From contig CAMIGT010000083.1 of the NCBI GenBank assembly GCA_946221975.1, positions 1 to 6,418 of the forward strand: a stretch of DNA of 6,418 bases, written 5' to 3'. The notes below the pieces were generated by a model. The model worked only from the letters and a program-made list of their open reading frames with translations, ran no database searches and was not told the DNA's origin. Source of the DNA: an uncultured Blastococcus sp. (GTDB taxonomy: Bacteria > Actinomycetota > Actinomycetes > Mycobacteriales > Antricoccaceae). This document shows, one piece after another, positions 1-5,285 of the stretch (its first letter is position 1; every line of letters starts with the position of its first letter). Both the position numbers and the translations under genes were made by a program.

Positions 1-1269
1 GCGGACGGGCGCGCGCCGGAGCGCAACGAGCTGTTGCGCAACCCGGCCTGGGCGCGCACCCTCGAGCGGCTGTGCGACGCAGCCGAAGCCGCCGGCGACG
101 ACCGCGTCGCGCAGTGCGATGCGTTCATTGCGGAATGGACGACCGGGTTCGTCGCCGACGCGATCGCGGAGTTTGTGCAGACCCCGGTGCGCGACTCATC
201 CGGTCGTGATCACGCCGGCGTCATCACCGGCGAGGATCTGGCGGCGTGGCAGCCGACCTACGAGAGCCCGGTGAGTCTGGACTGGCGCGGGGTGCGCGTC
301 TACAAGTGCGGGCTGTGGTCGCAAGGACCAGCGCTGCTGCAACAGCTTGCGTTGCTCGACGGGCTGCTGCCGCAGCAGGCCGATGAGTGGGACGCGGACC
401 TGATGCACGCGGCGATCGAAGCGGCGTCCTTGGCGTTTGCCGATCGAGACGCGTTCTACGGCGACAGCGGCGAGGACCGAGCGAGCATCGACGAGCTGCT
501 CGATCCGGCGTACACCGAACAGCGGCGCGCGCTCATCGGCGACGAGGCCTCCCACGAGCTGCGCCCGGGCAGCCCCGGCGGCCGCACGCCGCGGTTCGCG
601 GCAGCGGTCCGGGCGCGCGGAGACGAGGTCGTGCTGGACGGCCTTGGCGAGCCGACCGTCGCGAAGGACGGCAAAACCCGCGGCGATACCTGCCATATCG
701 ACGTTGTCGACCGCTGGGGCAACGTGGTCTCTGCGACGCCCAGCGGCGGCTGGCTGCAGTCTTCGCCGTATATCCCCGATCTCGGTTTCTGTCTCGGCTC
801 GCGCCTGCAGATGATGTGGGTCGAAGAGGGACTGCCCTCGAGCCTGCAGCCGGGGCGTCGTCCGCGGACGACGCTCTCGCCGTCGTTGATGGTCGAGATC
901 GACACCGACGTGACGACGGCCTTCGGGACTCCCGGTGGCGACCAGCAAGACCAGTGGCAGCTGGTTTTCTTGCTGGCCAACCGCATCCTCGGTCGTGATC
1001 TGCAAGCCTCGATCGACGCGCCGAGCTGGCATGTCGAGAGCCTCGTCTCGTCCTTCGAGCCGCGGGTGTGGCAGCCGGGCGTCTTCACCGCCGAGTCGCG
1101 GATCCCGGACGCGGTGATCGAGCAGCTGCGCCAGCGCGGGCATCTCGCCAACGAAGCCGGACCGTGGTCGCTCGGTCGGATGAGCGCGGCGAGCTACGAG
1201 CCGTCGACCGGGTTGATCCGGGCGGCCGCCAACCCGCGCGGCATGCAGGGCTACGCCGCCGGCCGCTAA
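1..1269 (+). CDS. Gamma-glutamyltransferase family protein (5' end missing)
   Basis: Members of this Ntn-hydrolase family cleave gamma-glutamyl bonds (glutathione and relatives), usually outside the cytoplasm, after self-cleavage into large and small subunits. The reading frame is open from base 1, so the start lies upstream; the TTG at 34 is internal. Numbering from base 1 (422 residues visible), the segment GDTCHIDVVDRWGNVVS matches the family processing site. Thr230 (codon 688-690) is the expected new N-terminal nucleophile, and His at +2 and the 'VVD..GN' strand are conserved. Cleavage there leaves a small subunit of about 193 residues, a normal size. The paired glycines of the oxyanion region are seen in TPGGD (Gly312-Gly313), and TTLSPSLMV is also typical. 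The segment after the nucleophile (TPSGGWLQSS) differs from the classical TLN-type loop, so the substrate may not be glutathione. The family call is firm; the substrate is unknown. The gene ends 25 bp from a convergent gene. Confidence 0.92.
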   Translation, partial: ADGRAPERNELLRNPAWARTLERLCDAAEAAGDDRVAQCDAFIAEWTTGFVADAIAEFVQTPVRDSSGRDHAGVITGEDLAAWQPTYESPVSLDWRGVRVYKCGLWSQGPALLQQLALLDGLLPQQADEWDADLMHAAIEAASLAFADRDAFYGDSGEDRASIDELLDPAYTEQRRALIGDEASHELRPGSPGGRTPRFAAAVRARGDEVVLDGLGEPTVAKDGKTRGDTCHIDVVDRWGNVVSATPSGGWLQSSPYIPDLGFCLGSRLQMMWVEEGLPSSLQPGRRPRTTLSPSLMVEIDTDVTTAFGTPGGDQQDQWQLVFLLANRILGRDLQASIDAPSWHVESLVSSFEPRVWQPGVFTAESRIPDAVIEQLRQRGHLANEAGPWSLGRMSAASYEPSTGLIRAAANPRGMQGYAAGR

Positions 1270-1285
1270 GCCCTGCGCGGGGCTT
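1268..1285. terminator. Small symmetrical hairpin at a convergent gene junction
   Basis: AAGCCC (1268-1273) and GGGCTT (1280-1285) form a perfect 6-bp stem around a TGCGCG loop. It overlaps the stop codon of the gamma-glutamyltransferase gene and lies 9 bp beyond the stop of the opposing glucosaminidase gene. The position fits a bidirectional terminator serving both converging genes. No T-run follows on either strand, so if it acts it would be of the tail-less type seen in actinomycetes. The stem is short and the role is an inference from position. Confidence 0.4.
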
Positions 1286-1294
1286 GGACGTGGG

Positions 1295-1879
1295 CTACTC
1301 GTCGTACTGGTAGAGGTTGTACTCGTCGATGAGGTTGATGATCTTCGTGGAGTACTCCGGATCCGTGGCATATCCGGCATTCGCGATCGCGACGGCAAAC
1401 ATCTTCGGATCCTCGGTGTGGTCGAACGCCGGCTGGTAGCGCGAGTTGCTCGACAGCAGGTAGCCGTAGTCAGCGAACGAGTCCTCGGGCGAGTCGTAGG
1501 TGCGGAACGAGGCCATCACCTTCTGGCAGCCGTCCTCGTCGCACTCCGTGGTCGGCAGCTCAGCGCACCCGCTGGCGTGCGGCGACTGGCCGGTGCACTT
1601 GATGCCGAAGAACGCGAACCCTTCGCGGGTCAGCTGCGAGCTGCCCCAGTCCGACTCCAGGATCGCTTGGGCCATCGCCACGGACGGTGGTACGCCGTAC
1701 TGGTCTCGGCTTTCCTGCGCGGCTTCGGCGGCGTAGGTGATGAACTCTTCGCGCGCGGTCGGGATGTCGGCGGGGGACTCGTTGTCACAGGAGACGAAGC
1801 CGATGGTGCTGAACGTGACGACTGCTGCCGCGATGGCGAGCGTCCGTCGTCGGCGCATTGCGGTCTTACGGCTGACCAT
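1295..1879 (-). CDS. Exported GH73 glucosaminidase (peptidoglycan hydrolase), probable lipoprotein
   Basis: This is a predicted endo-beta-N-acetylglucosaminidase of the FlgJ/AcmA type (Pfam Glucosaminidase, GH73), which cuts glycan strands of peptidoglycan. From ATG 1879 it has 194 residues: a basic start (RKTAMRRRR), a hydrophobic stretch at about 14-30, then FVSC with Cys31 as a possible lipidation site. Phe at -3 is a poor lipobox match, so ordinary secretion is possible. The catalytic core begins near residue 45: AQAILESDWGSSQL carries the expected acid Glu75, followed by FFGIKC, FRTYDSPEDSFADY and YATDPEYSTKIINLI, all typical. Four cysteines (95, 105, 113, 118) lie in a loop after FGIK and could form two disulfides. 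ATG 1879 overlaps the upstream deaminase gene by 14 bp. A second ATG at 1858, just past that stop, gives 187 residues. Neither has a clear ribosome-binding site, so translational coupling is likely. The family call is firm; start and anchoring are less sure. Confidence 0.88.
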   Translation of the reverse strand: MVSRKTAMRRRRTLAIAAAVVTFSTIGFVSCDNESPADIPTAREEFITYAAEAAQESRDQYGVPPSVAMAQAILESDWGSSQLTREGFAFFGIKCTGQSPHASGCAELPTTECDEDGCQKVMASFRTYDSPEDSFADYGYLLSSNSRYQPAFDHTEDPKMFAVAIANAGYATDPEYSTKIINLIDEYNLYQYDE

Positions 1880-2903
1880 CGCGGTTGCTCGCGTAGTCGT
1901 CGATCTCGGCCAGCAGCCGGGTCTTGGTGGTCTCGGGAGCAAACGACGCGCCGACTGCCGCGCGCGCCAGGTCTGCCACCCCGGACTCGTCGAGGCCGAG
2001 CAGATCGGCGGCCACCTCGTACTCGCGGCTGAGCGTCGTGGCGAACATCGGCGGGTCGTCGCTGTTGATCGTGACCGGTACGCCGGCTTTCACTAGAGCT
2101 GGTAGCGGATGTTTGTCGATCGAGGCCACGACGCCGGTTGCGACGTTGGACGTCGGGCAGACCTCCAGGGTGATGCCGCGCTCGCGAAGGAGTTGCATGA
2201 GCTCGGGGTCTTCGGCGGAGGCGATCCCGTGGCCGATGCGTTCTGCACCAAGTAGCTCGACCGCATCGCGGACCGTCTGCGGCCCGGTGGACTCACCAGC
2301 GTGCGGGACGCTGTGCAGCCCGGCCGCACGTGCGCGGTCGAAGTGCGGCTGGAACTGATCGCGTGGCACACCGATCTCCGGTCCGCCGAGCCCGAACCCG
2401 ATCAGCGACGGCGGGCCGTGGGTGAGGGCGATGTCGAGTGTCTGGTCGGCGCCCGGCACGCCGTTTTCACCAGCGATGTCGAAGATCCACCGCAGCTCGA
2501 GACCGAAGTCGCGCTCGGCGTCGGTGCGCGCCGCCTCGATCGCGGCGACGTACTCGCCCGGGTCGATGCCGCGGACGACGGAGGTCTGCGGCGTACACGT
2601 CAACTCGGCGTACCGAACGTTCTGCTGCGCCAAGCCCTTCGCGACGCCGTACGTCAGCGACTGGACGTCCTGCGGGGTGCGGATGAGATCGACGACTGAG
2701 AGGTACAGCTCGACGAAGTGTGCGAAGTCGGTGAAGACGAAATAGTCGGCCAGCTGGGCAGGGTCAGCGGGCACCACTCCGGGGTGGCGGGCGGCGAGCT
2801 CGGCCACGACCTCGGGCGACGCGGACCCGACGTGATGGACGTGCAGTTCAGCCTTGGGCAGGCCAGCGATAAACTCACGGAGCGACGTGCGGGGAACCGT
2901 CAT
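1866..2903 (-). CDS. add: Adenosine deaminase-superfamily enzyme (possible aminodeoxyfutalosine deaminase)
   Basis: This is a zinc-dependent purine-nucleoside deaminase of the metal-dependent hydrolase superfamily (COG1816). From ATG 2903 it has 345 residues, a normal length. All catalytic elements are visible: His21-x-His23 in ELHVHH, His201 and Glu204 in HAGES, His225 in RIGHG, and Asp282-Asp283 in NSDDPP. The sequence around the first metal site is HVHHVGSASPEVV, not the HLHLDG/HLEGS of common adenosine deaminases; a conserved acidic residue is replaced by Val25. I associate this motif with the Streptomyces branch that includes enzymes shown to deaminate 6-aminodeoxyfutalosine in menaquinone synthesis, so adenosine may not be the main substrate. 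The start at 2903 matches where homologues begin but lacks a ribosome-binding site. ATG 2981 has AGGTGG eight bases upstream and would add 26 residues. The gene overlaps the downstream glucosaminidase start and probably shares its transcript. The symbol is a family label only. Confidence 0.9.
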   Translation of the reverse strand: MTVPRTSLREFIAGLPKAELHVHHVGSASPEVVAELAARHPGVVPADPAQLADYFVFTDFAHFVELYLSVVDLIRTPQDVQSLTYGVAKGLAQQNVRYAELTCTPQTSVVRGIDPGEYVAAIEAARTDAERDFGLELRWIFDIAGENGVPGADQTLDIALTHGPPSLIGFGLGGPEIGVPRDQFQPHFDRARAAGLHSVPHAGESTGPQTVRDAVELLGAERIGHGIASAEDPELMQLLRERGITLEVCPTSNVATGVVASIDKHPLPALVKAGVPVTINSDDPPMFATTLSREYEVAADLLGLDESGVADLARAAVGASFAPETTKTRLLAEIDDYASNRDGQP

Positions 2904-3070
2904 GAGGACCAGTGTGTCCCATTCCGGGCGCTCGGCGGCGGATGACACCGCGACGAGTACCCGGTGACACGGAGCAAACATGACGAAATCCACCTGGTGG
3001 TGGCCATAAATCGCAGGCGAGCGTCGAGATCACCCCGGCGCACGTCGCGGAAAGTTCAAAGGTGACTGAC

Positions 3071-3964
3071 ATGACGACGCCCCCAAACAACGGGCAGTGG
3101 CCGCAGGGCGGGCCGTACGATCCGAACCAGAATCCGCAGACTGGGCAGGTCAACTACAACCCGGAGCAGTACGACAGCCAGCAGGGGCAGTACAACCAGC
3201 AGAACCAGTACGGCGGCTACGAGCAGCCGACCGAGCAGTACGGCCAGCCGAGTGCGCAGTACGACCAGTACGGCCAGCCCACCGACCAGTACACGCAGGG
3301 CGACCAGTACGCCCAGGCCGATCCCTACGCGCAGCAGTACGACGCCTACTCGCAGGCGCACGACACGTACCAGCCGCAGTCCCAGCCGTGGCCCTCGCAG
3401 CAGATGGGCGCACAGCAGCCTCCCCAGGGCCAGCCCGGCGGCGGGTGGGGCCAGGAGCCGCCCAAGAAGAACAAAACGCCGCTGATCGCCGGCATCGCGA
3501 TCGCGCTCGTCGGCGCGATCGTCGCCGTCGTCATTCTGCTGGTGAACAATGGCGGCGACGACAAGTCGGCCGGGGAGCCGACGACCTCAACGACCGAGCA
3601 GACGACCGAGCAGACGACCGAGCAGACGACCGAGCAGACCACCGAAGAGACTGCGGATCCCGGTGGTGGTTACGGCGAGACGGAGATTCCGAGCGACGTG
3701 CCGGTGCCGTCGAGTGTCACCGTCGACTCGGCCTATGGCGACGGGAGCGGCGGAGTCAGCGCTCTGTTCGAGGCTGACGATCCGCAGGGTGTCTACGACG
3801 AGTGGAAGAGCCAGTTCGAGGACGCGGGATATACGATCTCCGACGATAACTTCAGCGGTAGCGGCAGCGACGCGGTCTTCTACTTCACCGCGGAGAACGG
3901 CGATTACACCGTCGATGTGGCTTTCGCCTACGGGACGGGAGCAATCACCGTCGAGAAGAAGTGA
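3071..3964 (+). CDS. Single-pass membrane protein with Gln/Tyr-rich cytoplasmic tail and small extracellular domain
   Basis: I do not recognise a named family. The ATG at 3071 is preceded by AAAGGTGA with five bases of spacing, better placed than the in-frame GTG at 3062; this gives 297 residues. Residues 1-131 are low complexity: Gln, Tyr, Gly, Pro, Asn and Asp dominate, with 15 Tyr in the first 100 residues in repeated Q-Y-x-Q-P and D-Q-Y units. KKNK (132-135) precedes one hydrophobic helix at about 138-158, so the tail should be cytoplasmic and the C terminus outside. Residues 170-194 are a Thr/Glu linker with perfect TTEQ repeats. Residues 205-297 look like a small folded alpha/beta domain (PVPSSVTVD, then VYDEWKSQFEDAGYTI, then alternating strands). 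It resembles the general layout of many small actinobacterial surface domains in which a Tyr/Trp-rich helix follows a strand. The role is unknown. It appears monocistronic, closed by the hairpin at 3977-4026 and divergent from the deaminase gene. Confidence 0.88.
   Translation: MTTPPNNGQWPQGGPYDPNQNPQTGQVNYNPEQYDSQQGQYNQQNQYGGYEQPTEQYGQPSAQYDQYGQPTDQYTQGDQYAQADPYAQQYDAYSQAHDTYQPQSQPWPSQQMGAQQPPQGQPGGGWGQEPPKKNKTPLIAGIAIALVGAIVAVVILLVNNGGDDKSAGEPTTSTTEQTTEQTTEQTTEQTTEETADPGGGYGETEIPSDVPVPSSVTVDSAYGDGSGGVSALFEADDPQGVYDEWKSQFEDAGYTISDDNFSGSGSDAVFYFTAENGDYTVDVAFAYGTGAITVEKK
3590..3649 (+). repeat. 12-bp in-frame tandem repeat encoding TTEQ
   Basis: Four identical copies of ACGACCGAGCAG run from 3590 to 3637, followed by one degenerate copy (ACCACCGAAGAG, 3638-3649). 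Each copy encodes Thr-Thr-Glu-Gln, and the last encodes Thr-Thr-Glu-Glu. The unit is a multiple of three, so slippage would lengthen or shorten the extracellular linker without breaking the frame. Identity at the DNA level, including the third codon positions, points to recent expansion and not to selection on the protein alone. Confidence 0.93.
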
Positions 3965-3976
3965 CATGTGAACACC

Positions 3977-4026
3977 CCGATGGTCGGTGGCTGGCCCGCT
4001 GAAGGGGGCCTGCCACCCACCATCGG
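3977..4026 (+). terminator. Long near-perfect hairpin, probable terminator of the Gln/Tyr-rich protein gene
   Basis: Three paired blocks stack with single mismatches between them. CCGATGGT (3977-3984) pairs with ACCATCGG (4019-4026), followed by a C-C mismatch. GGTGGC (3986-3991) pairs with GCCACC (4012-4017), followed by a T-T mismatch. GGCCC (3993-3997) pairs with GGGCC (4006-4010) around an 8-base loop. That is 19 base pairs in a 50-base element starting 12 bases after the stop codon at 3962-3964. There is no T-run, only TTCT next to it, so it fits the tail-less terminators common in actinomycetes. It would insulate the thiamine operon from transcription of the upstream gene. Confidence 0.7.
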
Positions 4027-4035
4027 TTCTGGCGG

Positions 4036-4041
4036 TATCGT
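4036..4041 (+). promoter_or_regulatory. Possible -10 element of the thiamine transport operon
   Basis: TATCGT fits the TAnnnT pattern. It would place the transcription start at about 4046-4048, at or next to the GGGC that can form the outer P1 stem of the riboswitch. No convincing -35 hexamer is seen 16-19 bases upstream, because that stretch is the 3' arm of the terminator hairpin. The call rests mainly on position: a promoter is needed between that hairpin and the aptamer, and little else in the gap resembles one. Confidence 0.35.
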
Positions 4042-4045
4042 CGTT

Positions 4046-4143
4046 GGGCAACGACAGGGGAGCGCCGTACGGCGCTGAGAGTGCGGATCGTCCGCAGACC
4101 CTCGAACCTGACCTGGTTAGGACCAGTGGAGGAAGTCGAGCCC
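4046..4143 (+). promoter_or_regulatory. TPP (THI-box) riboswitch aptamer
   Basis: This leader RNA binds thiamine pyrophosphate and represses the downstream thiamine uptake genes. The conserved elements are present in order. P1 is CGAC (4052-4055) with GTCG (4135-4138), extendable by GGGC (4046-4049) with GCCC (4140-4143). P2 is AGGG (4056-4059) with CCCT (4099-4102). P3 is GCGCC/GGCGC (4062-4066, 4071-4075), leading into the invariant CTGAGA (4075-4080). An optional P3a is TGCGGA/TCCGCA (4082-4087, 4091-4096). The second sensor arm holds ACCTGA (4106-4111), P4 CCT/AGG (4107-4109, 4130-4132) and P5 CTGG/CCAG (4113-4116, 4123-4126), ending in GGAGGAAG. It lies about 25 bases from the thiB start, and thiB's identity independently supports the call. 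The exact outer ends depend on whether the extended P1 forms. Confidence 0.96.
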
Positions 4144-4160
4144 CCTTCATCCGTGGAGGG
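4128..4160 (+). promoter_or_regulatory. Expression platform: ribosome-site sequestering hairpin with a competing pairing
   Basis: The thiB Shine-Dalgarno is GGAGGG (4155-4160), six bases before the ATG. CCCTTC (4143-4148) can pair with it fully (one G-U) around a 6-base loop, which would block translation. The same C/T segment, as CTTCATCC (4145-4152), can instead pair at 7 of 8 positions with GGAGGAAG (4128-4135), the 3' strand of the aptamer that contributes to P4 and P1. The two pairings exclude each other. This suggests TPP binding locks the aptamer, frees the C/T segment and switches translation off. There is no terminator hairpin with a T-run here, so control is probably translational. 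The pairings are read from the sequence; the mechanism is inferred. Confidence 0.72.
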
Positions 4161-4166
4161 ACACAT

Positions 4167-5237
4167 ATGTCGCACCGCATCACCACACTTCGCCGGCCCA
4201 CCGTGCTCGCCGCGGCTGCCACGCTCGTGCTGACACTCAGCGCCTGCGGGATCGACTCGGTATCGCAGGAGGAGTCCGACGACACGCTCGTCGTCGTCAC
4301 GCACGACTCGTGGGCCGCGCCGGACGACCTCATCGCGCAGTTCGAGAAGGACAGCGGCTACCAGGTCGAGTTCCAGACCGGTGGCGAGGCCGGCGAGGTG
4401 ACCAACAAGCTCGTGCTCGGCAAGGACGACCCGATCGGCGACGTGGTTTACGGCATCGACAACACCTTTGCCACCAGGGCGATCGACGAGGGCGTGCTCG
4501 AGCCGTACGCCGCCGCGTTGCCGGAGTCGGCTACGGCGTACCAGCTGCCGGGCGACGGCAAGGACGTGCTCACACCTATCGACTACGGCGACGTGTGCAT
4601 CAACGTCGACAACGCATGGTTCACCGCCCAGGGGCTGACGCCGCCAGTGACGCTCGACGACCTCACCAAGCCGGAGTACAAGGACCTGATGGTCGCATCG
4701 GGTGCGGCAACTTCCTCGCCAGGGATGGCATTTTTGTTGGCCACGATCGGCGCGTACGGCGAAGACGGCTGGCAGGCCTACTGGAGCGCGTTGATGGCCA
4801 ACGGCCTCAAGCTGGTCAGCGGCTGGTCGGATGCCTACAACGTCGACTTCTCTGCCGGGGAGGGCCAAGGCGACCGGCCGATCGTGCTCTCCTACGCGTC
4901 GTCGCCGCCGTTCACCATCCCCGAGGGCGGCACCGAGCCGACCACGTCGGCGCTGCTGGACACCTGCTTCCGCCAGGTCGAGTACGCCGGGATCGTCAAG
5001 GGCACCGAGAAGGCCGACGCGGCCAAGGAGTTCATCGACTTCCTGGTATCTAAGGAGTTTCAGGAGGTCATCCCGGACAACATGTATGTGTATCCGGTCG
5101 ATGACTCGGTGAGCCTGCCGGAGAGCTGGGCGCAGTACGCGAAGGTCGCGCCCAACCCGTTTACCGTCGATCCGCAGACGATCGCCGACAACCGTGACGC
5201 GTGGCTGAGCGAGTGGTCCGACATCACCTCCGGCTGA
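4167..5237 (+). CDS. thiB: Thiamine ABC transporter substrate-binding lipoprotein ThiB
   Basis: ThiB (TbpA) captures thiamine, TMP or TPP outside the membrane and delivers it to the ThiP permease. ATG 4167 is set by GGAGGG six bases upstream and gives 356 residues; the frame is open back to 3987, but that stretch is hairpin and riboswitch. A lipoprotein signal ends in LTLSAC, with Cys27 as the lipidation site, as expected for a Gram-positive binding protein. The mature part aligns along its length with E. coli ThiB from memory: TLVVVTHDSW (40-49), DVVYGIDN (92-99), PIDYGDVCINVD (137-148), TSSPGMAFLL (182-191), GWSDAY (219-224), LSYASSPPF (241-249), then near the end IPDNMYVYPV and WLSEW. The aromatic ligand-stacking residues Trp220 and Tyr243 are kept; a third, Trp in E. 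coli at IPTGNWMYPV, appears as Tyr. The gene is under the TPP riboswitch and precedes thiP by 39 bases, a standard thiBPQ order. Confidence 0.96.
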   Translation: MSHRITTLRRPTVLAAAATLVLTLSACGIDSVSQEESDDTLVVVTHDSWAAPDDLIAQFEKDSGYQVEFQTGGEAGEVTNKLVLGKDDPIGDVVYGIDNTFATRAIDEGVLEPYAAALPESATAYQLPGDGKDVLTPIDYGDVCINVDNAWFTAQGLTPPVTLDDLTKPEYKDLMVASGAATSSPGMAFLLATIGAYGEDGWQAYWSALMANGLKLVSGWSDAYNVDFSAGEGQGDRPIVLSYASSPPFTIPEGGTEPTTSALLDTCFRQVEYAGIVKGTEKADAAKEFIDFLVSKEFQEVIPDNMYVYPVDDSVSLPESWAQYAKVAPNPFTVDPQTIADNRDAWLSEWSDITSG

Positions 5238-5251
5238 CCAGGGACCGGGAC

Positions 5252-5285
5252 GTGACCGGGTGCTAGCGGTGACCGGGTGCTAGCG
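5252..5285 (+). repeat. 17-bp perfect tandem duplication at the thiB-thiP junction
   Basis: GTGACCGGGTGCTAGCG occurs twice back to back (5252-5268 and 5269-5285) with no mismatch. The second copy contains the GTG chosen as the thiP start (5277-5279). The first copy contains the equivalent GTG (5260), but because 17 is not a multiple of three it reads a different frame and stops at the TAG at 5281-5283 after seven codons. The duplication changes the spacing between thiB and thiP and leaves no obvious ribosome-binding site before the functional start. Confidence 0.95.

Noticed and set aside
196..1398. A 400-codon open frame on the minus strand across the gamma-glutamyltransferase gene
   Set aside because: Arg/Pro/Ala-rich, no family features; a shadow caused by high GC opposite a well-supported gene.
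1880..1942. Upstream start at 1942 for the glucosaminidase
   Set aside because: It would lie well inside the deaminase gene and put a Pro/Arg/Thr-rich stretch before the signal peptide; ATG 1879 or 1858 is more plausible.
3005..3011. CATAAAT as a -10 element for the Gln/Tyr-rich protein gene
   Set aside because: The only A/T-rich spot in the intergenic region, but the nearest -35-like match (ATGACG, 2980-2985) is poor and spaced about 19 bases; not strong enough to annotate.
3150..3642. Open frames in other frames over the Gln/Tyr-rich gene, with Arg-rich or Val-Cys-Ser repeats
   Set aside because: By-products of the repetitive coding sequence; codon bias and ribosome-binding site support only the 3071 frame.
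3590..3649. Tandem repeats considered as a CRISPR-like array
   Set aside because: 12-bp head-to-tail units with no spacers, inside a coding frame.
3987..4166. Upstream in-frame ATG (3987) that would extend thiB by 60 residues
   Set aside because: The stretch is the terminator hairpin and TPP riboswitch; ATG 4167 has GGAGGG and a complete lipoprotein signal.
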